A stretch of 64,000 nucleotides of DNA. Origin: Paenibacillus ihbetae (lineage in GTDB: Bacteria > Bacillota > Bacilli > Paenibacillales > Paenibacillaceae). A program made the translations under genes and the position numbers. Below the pieces are notes generated by a model. That model saw only the letters and a list, made by a program, of their open reading frames with translations, had not been told where the DNA came from and did no database searches. Each line of letters begins with the position of its first letter. The stretch's first letter is position 1. The stretch covers positions 1,634,501-1,698,500 of the forward strand of contig NZ_CP016809.1 of the NCBI RefSeq assembly GCF_002741055.1, written 5' to 3'. Of this stretch, positions 9,166 to 17,225 are shown in pieces.

Positions 9166-9170
9166 GTTCC

Positions 9171-9803
9171 CTACATTTCCGATTTCAGCTGGGCCACAAG
9201 CTTCGACAGCGCCTCGCCGCGATGGCTGACAGCCTGCTTCTCTTCCATGGTCAGCTCCGCCATCGTTTTCTCATGGCTCGGCAGGTAGAAGAGCGGATCA
9301 TAGCCGAACCCGCCTCCTCCGGCCGGTTCGGATGTAATCCAGCCGTCCACCGTTCCCTCAGCCGTCAGCTTGCTTCCCGACTGCGGATCATACAATACCA
9401 GAACGCAGACGAACCGGGCAGGACTAAGCAGCGGCTGCTCCGTGTCCTCACCGAGTTTCAGCTTCTCCAGCTCGGCAAGCAGCTTAGCGTTGTTATCCTC
9501 GTCGGCGCCGTGCGTTCCGGCATACCTGGCAGAGTACACGCCGGGCGCTCCCCCGAGCGCATCGACGCACAAGCCGGAATCATCCGCAAGCACCGGCAGC
9601 CCCAGCGCTTCGGCGACCTCCTTGGCTTTCTTGAAGGCATTCTCTTCAAACGTTGCTCCATCCTCTACGACATCCGGCAGGTCGGGAAAGTCATACATGC
9701 TTTTGACTTCCGTGCCGAAAGCTGCGAATGCATGGGCGAATTCCTTCACTTTCCCCGCATTGCGCGTCGCTACGATAAGTGTATCTCCTAGTACGAATGC
9801 CAT
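9171..9803 (-). CDS. rdgB: XTP/dITP diphosphatase (RdgB/HAM1 family)
   Basis: A cytosolic house-cleaning pyrophosphatase that removes dITP and XTP so that deaminated purines are not built into nucleic acids. Family motifs are clear: ATRNAGKVKEF near the N-terminus, EENAFKKA, the metal-binding LADDSGL, GVYSARYAG, GFGYDPLFY, and SHRGEAL near the end. At 210 residues it has the family length. It is the last gene of the gerM-rph-rdgB operon, 4 bp after rph, the same order as B. subtilis gerM-rph-ysnA. Confidence 0.95.
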   Translation of the reverse strand: MAFVLGDTLIVATRNAGKVKEFAHAFAAFGTEVKSMYDFPDLPDVVEDGATFEENAFKKAKEVAEALGLPVLADDSGLCVDALGGAPGVYSARYAGTHGADEDNNAKLLAELEKLKLGEDTEQPLLSPARFVCVLVLYDPQSGSKLTAEGTVDGWITSEPAGGGGFGYDPLFYLPSHEKTMAELTMEEKQAVSHRGEALSKLVAQLKSEM

Positions 9804-9807
9804 CGCC

Positions 9808-10566
9808 TTACACTCCGCTTCCCGCGTTCACCGATCCAATCTTTGCCGCGATCGGTCCAAGCGCTTCCTGCTGTCTAGCGATCAGCTCGCTGATTCCTTT
9901 TTGCCCAAGCTCCAAAATCTGATCCAGCTCCTCGCGGGAGAACGGGCTCTCTTCCCCGGTTCCCTGAACCTCGACGAATGCTCCGCTCCCCGTCATGACC
10001 AGGTTCATATCCACCTTCGCCTTGGAGTCTTCCTCATAGTTCAGGTCAAGCAGCGCCTGTCCGCCCGCAATACCGACGCTGACGGATGCCAGGTAATCGG
10101 TAATCGGGAATACCGCAAGCTTATGCTGCTCGGCAATTTTATTGACCGCGATGGCCAGCGCAACGAATGCACCCGTGATGGAGGTCGTCCGCGTTCCGCC
10201 GTCCGCCTGGATAACATCGCAATCCAGGGTAATCGTCCGCTCGCCAAGCGCATTCAGATTTACAACGGACCGGAGCGCACGGCCGATCAGCCGCTGAATT
10301 TCCATCGTCCGGCCGCTCAGCTTGCCGCGGTTCGCCTCCCGCTGATTACGGGACTGCGTTGCGCGCGGCAGCATCGAATATTCGGCCGTCACCCAGCCTT
10401 TTCCCTGCCCCTTCAGGAACGGGGGAACCTTCTCGTCCACGGTAGCGGTGATCAGCACCTTGGTGTCCCCCATCTCGATGTACACAGAGCCTTCCGCATA
10501 TTTATTCACATGGGTTGATAAATTCATCGGGCGAAGCTCATCGCTCTTACGTCCGTTAGATCTCAT
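9808..10566 (-). CDS. rph: Ribonuclease PH
   Basis: A phosphorolytic 3'-5' exoribonuclease that trims tRNA 3' ends. The sequence starts [13 protein letters not shown], the conserved N-terminus of RNase PH, and has [11 protein letters not shown], the substrate-binding [27 protein letters not shown] and [13 protein letters not shown]. At 252 residues it matches the family. The ATG at 10566 follows TAGGAGG by 7 bases, so nine upstream in-frame codons are excluded. It is the middle gene of the gerM operon. Confidence 0.96.
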   Translation of the reverse strand: MRSNGRKSDELRPMNLSTHVNKYAEGSVYIEMGDTKVLITATVDEKVPPFLKGQGKGWVTAEYSMLPRATQSRNQREANRGKLSGRTMEIQRLIGRALRSVVNLNALGERTITLDCDVIQADGGTRTTSITGAFVALAIAVNKIAEQHKLAVFPITDYLASVSVGIAGGQALLDLNYEEDSKAKVDMNLVMTGSGAFVEVQGTGEESPFSREELDQILELGQKGISELIARQQEALGPIAAKIGSVNAGSGV

Positions 10567-10690
10567 TTTTTTGCCTCCTACTTCATATCGCAATCACTGA
10601 TTAGCATCCCCTATTCTACCAAAGTGTTGGCATAAAAGCACCTTTTTGGACGAGAGGCACTCCTTCGCATGATCGTCAAATGCCCTGCTC

Positions 10691-11746
10691 TTAAATTGAG
10701 ATTTCGTTAATGAATTCCGGCGCGCTTACTGGCTCGCTGTAGTTGCGGCTGTCTTCCCCGATGACCTCGGCCAGATCATTCATATGGATTTTGACCTTCG
10801 CGTCGTCCGCGTTTTCGGATACCGTCAGCACGACGGCTTGAAGCAGCTCGACCGGAACCGCATCCCCTTCGACAAACATGCCGTCTTCAAGCGATACGGT
10901 CACCGAGCCGTCCTCCCCTTTCTCGATGGACTTCACCTTGGTATTGTCCGGAATGACCTCTGCGAGACCGTCACCGTACTGCGGGCCGCGGATCAGCTCA
11001 TTTAGCGCGGCTGTAACCGCATCTTGTCCGCTCGGCACGAGCCTTGTAACCGGAACATAATACTGGATTCCGGTCGGAGTAACCGAGGAGAAATATACGG
11101 TAACCGGGGAAGAAGCGGAATACACCGCATCATCGGCCTTCTGCAGATTGATGCCCATCGAGCGGGAGAGCGGGCGATCCAGCGGCGTTTTATTCACCGG
11201 CATTTCGGTCAGGCGGGTGCCCTCTACCCATACCTGCATCTGTTCAACACCTTCATGTCCGGTCAGCGTCCAGGTCAGCGCCTCGAGAATTTTCCGTTCA
11301 TCCGAAGGCTTGTATTCGGTAAATGCCTTATTAAATTCCACAACGGCCATTTTGTTCTCCGTATCGACGGTCACATTGTTGATCACCGTCCCGGCCGGCA
11401 GCACGCCTTGGAAGCCCTGCGGAATATATCCGGTATAGCGTCCCCCGCTAACGAGCACTTCCAAGGACTCCTTCAGCTCACTCCCGGCCTCCGCCTTCGG
11501 TATGCCCAGCGTCACAGGCGCAAGCATTCCCCTGGCATCGGCAAGATATACCGTCGTCTGCATGCCGATCTCGCCCTGGGCTGCCGAGGAATTCACATGA
11601 TCCAACATCTGCTTCTCCACTTGAGCAGGCGGCGGGTCAATCGCTTCGGACTGTTTACCCGCAAACGGGCCGCAGCCGGACATGATAATGGGAACAGCAA
11701 GCAGCCCGGCGGCCGAAAGCCTGCGAAGATTACGTTTACTAGTCAT
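10691..11746 (-). CDS. gerM: Spore germination/cortex lipoprotein GerM
   Basis: A lipoprotein required for normal sporulation and germination in Bacillus. The signal peptide ends in a lipobox (IIMSGC), giving lipidation at the cysteine around residue 25. Two tandem GerM domains follow, each with the alternating pattern T-V-Y-[LF] ... G-T-x-[VI]-x-x-[IV]-x-V-x-[EN] ... and ending about residue 330. The ATG at 11746 is chosen because GGGGAGGAA lies just upstream. It is the first gene of the gerM-rph-rdgB operon. This conserved order is the main support for the symbol besides the domain pattern. Confidence 0.9.
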   Translation of the reverse strand: MTSKRNLRRLSAAGLLAVPIIMSGCGPFAGKQSEAIDPPPAQVEKQMLDHVNSSAAQGEIGMQTTVYLADARGMLAPVTLGIPKAEAGSELKESLEVLVSGGRYTGYIPQGFQGVLPAGTVINNVTVDTENKMAVVEFNKAFTEYKPSDERKILEALTWTLTGHEGVEQMQVWVEGTRLTEMPVNKTPLDRPLSRSMGINLQKADDAVYSASSPVTVYFSSVTPTGIQYYVPVTRLVPSGQDAVTAALNELIRGPQYGDGLAEVIPDNTKVKSIEKGEDGSVTVSLEDGMFVEGDAVPVELLQAVVLTVSENADDAKVKIHMNDLAEVIGEDSRNYSEPVSAPEFINEISI

Positions 11747-12003
11747 GTATTGTTCCTCCCCTAACATTTTTAGTACAGGTTGTACTCCTATGTATACGAG
11801 CCCTTTCCAAAAAAATACCCTCCAGTTTCCCTTTCTGGACAAAGGGGTCCCTAAAAAGTACAATCGTCTTTAAGTGCGAGATCAAAAAGTCGGATTTTCA
11901 GCACCGAAGACTTCTGTTTCACTTTTGTGATCAAGACGCGACTTTTTGAACAACCTTTATACGCAGCTTTTACCAACCTACGAAAAATGAGGTGATATCC
12001 ATC

Positions 12004-12567
12004 ATGGCTGAAATGGATGCAAAAATCCCGTATAGTCTCAACAGCAAAAAGGTAGCGGAAGCCACCCGAAGCCTGCTTAAAGAGCGAGGAGTCAAGGTGG
12101 AGGAGATCGCCGAGCTGGTGATGATCCTTCAGAAGAAATACTATCCGAATTTGACGATGGAGGAATGCATTCAGAATGTGGACGCGGTGCTGAGCAAGCG
12201 CGAAGTCCAGAATGCGGTGCTGACCGGAATCCAGCTCGACAAGCTCGCGGAGGAAGGGAAGCTTATTTCTCCCCTTCAGGAAATGCTGGCCAATGATGAA
12301 GGGCTGTATGGCGTAGACGAGGTTCTTGCCTTCTCCATTGTTAACGTGTATGGCAGCATCGGCTTTACGAACTACGGATACATCGACAAGCTGAAGCCCG
12401 GCGTCCTTGAGCGGCTTAACGACAAAACGGACGGAGACGTCCATACCTTCCTGGACGATATCGTCGGGGCTGTTGCCGCAGCGGCCAGCAGCCGGATCGC
12501 CCACCGCAAGCAGGCGGAGCGGGAGCTTGAATTGTATGGAACGACCGAAGAGCTCCCTAAGGATTAG
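12004..12567 (+). CDS. yutG: YutG/PgpA-type phosphatidylglycerophosphatase family protein
   Basis: A member of the PgpA family (PF04608), linked to phosphatidylglycerol-phosphate dephosphorylation. Like B. subtilis YutG it is a short soluble-looking form (187 residues). The most conserved stretch is YGVDEVLAFSIVNVYGSIGF at about 98-117, with its acidic D-E pair, followed by TNYGYIDK and the C-terminal DDIVGAVAAAASSRIAHR. The ATG at 12004 follows GAGGTGAT. There is no recognisable transmembrane segment, so a true phosphatase role is inferred from the family only. It is monocistronic with a strong terminator. Confidence 0.8.
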   Translation: MAEMDAKIPYSLNSKKVAEATRSLLKERGVKVEEIAELVMILQKKYYPNLTMEECIQNVDAVLSKREVQNAVLTGIQLDKLAEEGKLISPLQEMLANDEGLYGVDEVLAFSIVNVYGSIGFTNYGYIDKLKPGVLERLNDKTDGDVHTFLDDIVGAVAAAASSRIAHRKQAERELELYGTTEELPKD

Positions 12568-12611
12568 GGCATTTCACCTCCTATGGCAAACATTTCGTTT
12601 CACATAGGAGC

Positions 12612-12658
12612 AAAGCAGGCAGGCTCGCTTCTGGAAGCGGGCCTGCCTGCTGCTTTTA
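12612..12658 (+). terminator. Terminator of the YutG-like gene
   Basis: A long stem, AGCAGGCAGGC...GCCTGCCTGCT, with an inner TCGCTTC / GAAGCGG extension, followed by GCTTTT. Confidence 0.85.
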
Positions 12659-12927
12659 ACATGGATATATGTTACAAGAATCAAATCTTTACAGAAAAAG
12701 AGATGCCGAATGCTTCCCTGATTTCAAAGAATTATAGACGAATGTAAGCCGTCATAGAAACGAGGCCGCATCTTCTGAAGCCGGGTTTCTTCTATAATAT
12801 AGGGTCCTGCATATTCCGAAATAATCGGGCTTTTATTTTCTTCTAACCGGTAAATCTATCTAGTCATTCTTCAAACCTCGAACATATCCTATGATGAGAA
12901 CGATTCAATAGAGCACCTGTTGCTGCT

Positions 12928-12956
12928 CCCCGTTATGTTATAACGGGGCTTTTTTT
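12928..12956 (+). terminator. Orphan plus-strand terminator
   Basis: CCCCGTTAT / ATAACGGGG perfect 9-bp stem with loop GTT, then C and seven T. No plus-strand gene ends nearby, which suggests a non-coding transcript upstream. Confidence 0.8.
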
Positions 12957-13017
12957 CGTAGGATTATAGATTATTACCCCCATGCGATCCCGGCTCATTC
13001 CTTCGAAGCCGGACGTC

Positions 13018-15450
13018 CTATCCCTTCTTCACGGGCCGTACCCGCCATATCTCGGAGGCATACCGGGCAATCGTGCAGTCACTGGAGAAACGCCCGGAAT
13101 GGGCGATATTGACAACGGCGCTCTCAGCCCATCTTCTTGGATTGACGTAGGCTTTTTCAACAGCTGCCTGTGCGGCGACATAGGCATGAAAATCCTTCAG
13201 CACGAAATATTCGTCATTATGATCGAGCAGCGCCTGAAGAATGCGACCAAACGGACGGCCGTGACGGCTGAAGGGACTCGGATAAGCCAGCTGATCCAGC
13301 ACGCGGGCGATGCGGACATCCTGATCATAACAGCCTCTGGCAAAGTACCCGCCGGACCGGGACAGCTCCAGCACCTCCTCGGCTCGCAACCCGAACAGAA
13401 ACATATGCTCCTCCCCGATCATTCGGTACATCTCCACATTGGCCCCGTCCAGCGTTCCGATCGTCAACGCCCCGTTCATCATGAACTTCATGTTCCCCGT
13501 ACCCGAGGCCTCTTTCCCTGCGGTCGATATTTGTTCACTGAGATCGGCAGCCGGAATGATCTTCTCGGCAAGGGAAACGGAATAATTCTCAAGAAAGAGC
13601 ACCCGCAGCTTATCGTTCACCTCGGGATCCCGATTGATGACATCGGCGACCGCATGGATCAGCTGGATAATGCTTTTCGCCAAATCGTACCCCGGCGCAG
13701 CCTTCGCCCCGAATATGACCGTGCGCGGAACCCGGGCCACCGTCGGCCGCTCCTTCATCTCATTGTAATCATGCATGACCCTCAAAATGTTTAACAGCTG
13801 CCTCTTGTAACCGTGAAGCCGCTTGACATGAACATCGAACAAGGAATCCGGATCCACCCGGACGCCTTGTCTCGCTGCGATAAAATCCGCGAGCCGCCGC
13901 TTATTGTCCTGCTTGATCCGCATCAGCCGTTCCTGAAAGGAGGCATCCCGCTTATAGGCTTCGAGCTCCCGCAGTGCGAAGGGATCGGTGATCCACTCCG
14001 TGCCGATCGCAGAGCTGATGAGCCGCGTAAGACCCGGATTGCTGTGGATCAACCAGCGTCTATGGGTAATGCCGTTCGTCTTATTGCTGAAACGCTCGGG
14101 GTACAGCTCATAGTGAGGCTTCATCACATCCGTCTTCAGCAGCTCGGTGTGCAGCCCGGCGACGCCGTTAATGTGATAGCTGCCCCAAGCTGCCAAATTC
14201 GCCATCCGGATCTGATCCCCTTCGATGATCGCCAGCTCCGAAATCCGTTCCATCTGCCCGGGATACCGGTCCAGGAGCATGCCGCAGAACCGCTTGTTCA
14301 ACTCCTCAATGATCATATAAACGCGGGGCAGCAATTCCCGGACCATGCCCGCCGGCCATTTCTCCAGAGCTTCGCTCATCAGCGTATGGTTGGTGTACGA
14401 TACCGTTCGATGGGCCACTTCCCAGGCTTCATCCCAGCCAAGTCCCTTGTCATCAATGAGAATTCGGATCAGCTCGGGGATCACGAGCGTAGGGTGGGTA
14501 TCGTTAATATGAATCGCGGCATGCTCCGGCAGTTCTCGATACGGAAGCCCCAGCTTATCAAATGTTCGAAGGATGCTCTGAACACCTGCGCTGCACAGAA
14601 AATACTGCTGTTTCAAACGCAGCAGCTTGCCCTCGTAAGACTTATCGTCCGGGTACAGAAACTCCGATATCGACTCCACCTGCCGGGCGTATTCCAGATA
14701 CCGATAATACCCGCTCTGACGGCTCAGGCGAATGGCTGCGGAATCGACGGTCGCTTCGGCGCTCCACAGCCGCAACGTGTTCACCTGCGACTCGCCGTAA
14801 CCGATTACCGGCATATCGTAAGGCACAGCCAGTATTCGTTCGTCCTCCACCGTGTTAAACACCGTTTTGCCATCACGCTCCGAAATCTCCACACGCCCCC
14901 AAAAAGAAATCTCCACCGCTTTGTCCGCCCGCCGCTCCTCCCACACGTTTCCATCCCGAAGCCAATTATCGGGCAGCTCCACCTGCTCGCCGTCCATAAT
15001 GCGCTGCTCGAACAATCCGTATCGGTACCGGATGCCGCAGCCGTGGCCCGCATAGCTTAACGAGGCCAGCGAGTCGAGGAAGCATGCCGCCAGCCTCCCG
15101 AGCCCCCCGTTGCCGAGACCGGCATCCGGCTCCTGTTCCTCAAGCTCCTCAAGCTCCCAGCCAAGCTCCTTCAGTCCGCTGCGGACGATGTCGAGCAGTC
15201 CGAGATTCAGCAGATTGGCACCCAGCAAACGGCCGATCAGAAATTCCATCGAAAAATAATATACCTGCTTCTGCTGCGTATCCCGGTACGTCCGGTTTGA
15301 TGCCGCCCACTGGTTTCCGACGAATTCCCGGATCATGCCGCCGAGAATTTTGTAGGCATCCTCGGCTGTTGCTTCCTCAAGACCTTTTCCCAAGCGGCTG
15401 ACCAATAGCTCTGTAAAGACCTGTTTGAACGCTTCCTTGTTGTTAAACAA
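13018..15450 (-). CDS. glgP: Glycogen/starch/alpha-glucan phosphorylase
   Basis: A GT35 enzyme releasing glucose-1-phosphate from alpha-1,4-glucans with pyridoxal phosphate, in the cytosol. At 810 residues it matches the family. Signatures include YFSMEFLIGR near residue 67, GNGGLGRLAACF, AIHINDTHPTLVIPELIR, VHVKRLHGYKRQLLNILR and the PLP-lysine segment EASGTGNMKFMMNGALTIG. The start is a TTG with CAGGAGGA 6 bases upstream; no closer ATG is in frame. It stands alone. None of the usual glgBCDA partners are beside it, so it may act on glucans made elsewhere, such as maltodextrins. Confidence 0.95.
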   Translation of the reverse strand: MFNNKEAFKQVFTELLVSRLGKGLEEATAEDAYKILGGMIREFVGNQWAASNRTYRDTQQKQVYYFSMEFLIGRLLGANLLNLGLLDIVRSGLKELGWELEELEEQEPDAGLGNGGLGRLAACFLDSLASLSYAGHGCGIRYRYGLFEQRIMDGEQVELPDNWLRDGNVWEERRADKAVEISFWGRVEISERDGKTVFNTVEDERILAVPYDMPVIGYGESQVNTLRLWSAEATVDSAAIRLSRQSGYYRYLEYARQVESISEFLYPDDKSYEGKLLRLKQQYFLCSAGVQSILRTFDKLGLPYRELPEHAAIHINDTHPTLVIPELIRILIDDKGLGWDEAWEVAHRTVSYTNHTLMSEALEKWPAGMVRELLPRVYMIIEELNKRFCGMLLDRYPGQMERISELAIIEGDQIRMANLAAWGSYHINGVAGLHTELLKTDVMKPHYELYPERFSNKTNGITHRRWLIHSNPGLTRLISSAIGTEWITDPFALRELEAYKRDASFQERLMRIKQDNKRRLADFIAARQGVRVDPDSLFDVHVKRLHGYKRQLLNILRVMHDYNEMKERPTVARVPRTVIFGAKAAPGYDLAKSIIQLIHAVADVINRDPEVNDKLRVLFLENYSVSLAEKIIPAADLSEQISTAGKEASGTGNMKFMMNGALTIGTLDGANVEMYRMIGEEHMFLFGLRAEEVLELSRSGGYFARGCYDQDVRIARVLDQLAYPSPFSRHGRPFGRILQALLDHNDEYFVLKDFHAYVAAQAAVEKAYVNPRRWAESAVVNIAHSGRFSSDCTIARYASEIWRVRPVKKG

Positions 15451-15497
15451 ATGAAATCCTCCTGACGGATCCGTAGTATCAATAGAATGCGGATGGC

Positions 15498-15944
15498 TTA
15501 AATTTTAATCCGGCAAAAATACAGTATGAAAGACCGCCAATACCGCTTAGCCTTCGGCAATCGCTGCGGTTTATTACGGCCCCGAGCGGCGTTATATGGT
15601 TCGCTCGATTCAATAACCCGTTGGCTAATACCGCTGCCGACTCTGATGTTCAGGCCATGATTACGGGATGCAGCCCGCATTTCTCTTCCCGGTGTATTCT
15701 GCTTGCAATTGCGGCGACTGTACATATATATATGCGAAATAAGCCTAACTCTGACTGATAAACGCGCGAGGAGCGGAAATTTAGGAATCTTAGGAAATTT
15801 AGGGATTTTCGGAAATTCCGGGAATTTCGGAAGTTTCGGAAATTTAGGAGCCTTGGAAGATTTGCTGCCGGAACATGAATAACCGCCCTGTCTACGACAG
15901 CTTGAGCAGCAGTCGTAAACGGGCGGTTCTTGGTAAACGGACAC
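15498..15944 (-). CDS. Doubtful ORF with K-[FIL]-P tripeptide repeats
   Basis: A possible short protein. After MSVYQEPPVYDCCSSCRRQ, with four cysteines, a run of K/E-F/I/L-P triplets spans about residues 33-56, encoded by the 9-bp repeat. The rest, rich in R, S and N, looks like non-coding sequence read through. There is no clear Shine-Dalgarno site before the GTG, and the first codons overlap a terminator-like hairpin. Because substitutions between repeat units keep the tripeptide pattern, some part may be translated, but the boundaries are uncertain. Confidence 0.3.
   Translation of the reverse strand: MSVYQEPPVYDCCSSCRRQGGYSCSGSKSSKAPKFPKLPKFPEFPKIPKFPKIPKFPLLARLSVRVRLISHIYMYSRRNCKQNTPGREMRAASRNHGLNIRVGSGISQRVIESSEPYNAARGRNKPQRLPKAKRYWRSFILYFCRIKI
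15775..15846. repeat. 9-bp tandem repeat, eight units
   Basis: Eight successive 9-mers on the plus strand with consensus GGAAATTT[AC], for example GGAAATTTA, GGAATCTTA, GGGATTTTC, GGAAATTCC, GGGAATTTC, GGAAGTTTC. Phase is exact throughout, and two weaker units extend to about 15864. Confidence 0.85.
15881..15930. terminator. Long hairpin, probable terminator of the MBL gene
   Basis: AACCGCCCTGTCTACGAC pairs with GTCGTAAACGGGCGGTT over 17-18 positions with three mispairs. It lies about 30 bp beyond the MBL stop codon. The T tract after the stem is weak on both strands, so efficiency is uncertain. Confidence 0.5.
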
Positions 15945-15958
15945 GTTACCGCTCGGGA

Positions 15959-16975
15959 TCAGGGGCGCTTACGCACAGCAAAATAGCTTGTGCCATCCCC
16001 TGCATCCAGCTGCTCCGCGTGTCCGCGGGTTACGAGCTCGGCGAGATGGGCAAGCGCTTCGCACATGGCGAAGCGCAGCTGATGGATGCCGAGCTTGTCG
16101 CCGAAGAGGGCGGTGCATGCCTCGAAGGCGGTGAGTCGCCCGGCAGCGCCAAGCTTGCCGGCGATGTCGGTCAGCCGCTCCTCATGGTGAAGGAGGAGCG
16201 CATCGATCCGTTCACGGAAATGCGTGAACGGGTGACGGTGTCCGGGATACGCCGTCCGGACATGCAGTTCCCGCAGGCGGCGCAGCCCTGCAAGGAAGGA
16301 GGCCAGCGGCTGGGGATCGCTTCCCGGCAGCAGGCTCACGTTAGGCGATATTTGCGGGAGCACGGCATCGCCGCATAACAGGGCCCCGCTGCCTTCATGG
16401 AAGAATGAGAGGTGGCCCGGTGCATGACCGGCCGTCTCGATCGGCAGCCATAAGCGGCCTCCCATGCGCAGCGGCACCCCTTCGCGAAGCAAGGACACCT
16501 TGGGCTGCGGGTTCACCTGGGGAAAGAAGCTGTTCAAATGCCCCGGCAGCTCCGCAAGCCTCGCCTCCGGCATGCCGTGACGGCGGAAATACGCGGGCAG
16601 CGCCCGATCCATGCTGGAGTTCGTCCCCCACATCAGCCCGGCCTCCTCGTACGCCCGCTGCGACATCCACACGTCGGCCCCGGACCGTTCTTGGAACCAG
16701 CCGGCCAATCCGTAATGGTCGGGGTGATGATGAGTCAGCACCACGCTGGCGATGTCCCCGAAGCCGATGCTCAGACTGGAGAGGGCCTTCAGCCACTCCT
16801 GCTCCGAGTCAGCCGTACGCGGACCCGGGTCCAGGATGGTAATGCCTTCTTCCCCCTGCAGCACGTAGCTGTTCACCCAGCGGAGCGGATTGGCCAGCGT
16901 AATTTTGACCTGGATCAGCTCATGCTCATCCAATCGGCAAATATCCGGATGCTCTCCTTTGTGATTCTTATTCAT
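15959..16975 (-). CDS. MBL-fold metallo-hydrolase
   Basis: A metallo-beta-lactamase-fold hydrolase of 338 residues, cytosolic. The metal-binding motif is THHHPDH at about 90-96. Further ligands are the H in ETAGHAPGHLSFF, the D in LLCGDAVLP, and the H in AYPGHRHPF. The C-terminal third is helical, as in glyoxalase II-like and LACTB2-like proteins. The substrate cannot be read from sequence; thioester hydrolysis is possible. GGAGG lies 12 bases before the ATG. It is transcribed in the same direction as proS but 250 bp away, probably as a separate unit. Confidence 0.88.
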   Translation of the reverse strand: MNKNHKGEHPDICRLDEHELIQVKITLANPLRWVNSYVLQGEEGITILDPGPRTADSEQEWLKALSSLSIGFGDIASVVLTHHHPDHYGLAGWFQERSGADVWMSQRAYEEAGLMWGTNSSMDRALPAYFRRHGMPEARLAELPGHLNSFFPQVNPQPKVSLLREGVPLRMGGRLWLPIETAGHAPGHLSFFHEGSGALLCGDAVLPQISPNVSLLPGSDPQPLASFLAGLRRLRELHVRTAYPGHRHPFTHFRERIDALLLHHEERLTDIAGKLGAAGRLTAFEACTALFGDKLGIHQLRFAMCEALAHLAELVTRGHAEQLDAGDGTSYFAVRKRP

Positions 16976-17225
16976 ATAGATATAAAACCTCCATCGGTCT
17001 GTCGCTTCGACTCATCTCACCTATCATCATAAGCCGGCTTCCAACATGGACACAAGCCTGGGTTCAGTTACGCTCGCTCGCAATGCATGAACCTTGAGCA
17101 ATTTTTTGAAAATTACAGCCTCCCTTGATCGTCTCAGCGGGCAGAAGGATACGGGCCGATGTATAGCCCCGCAATTTGGAACCATTTGTTGTACAAAATT
17201 ACTGCATCGTGAATTGAAATCAGCC

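Larger units (their letters stand above)
12568..13017. other. Intergenic stretch with two terminators and a possible small RNA
   Basis: Besides the terminator of the upstream gene (12612-12658), there is a second plus-strand terminator at 12928-12956 with no coding gene before it, and a TATAAT box near 12796. No supported open frame. The unit 12805-12956 could be a small transcript. Confidence 0.45.
15451..15958. other. Intergenic stretch with KFP-type tandem repeat and a hairpin
   Basis: Lies between glgP and the MBL gene, both on the minus strand. It holds a 9-bp tandem repeat (15775-15846), a long hairpin (15881-15930) and an open minus-strand frame (15498-15944). The frame looks protein-like only in its first 55 codons or so, and no ribosome site is seen before its GTG at 15944. 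Confidence 0.5.

Noticed and set aside
13813..15060. 415-codon plus-strand frame opposite glgP
   Set aside because: Shadow of the phosphorylase gene on the other strand; no family features.
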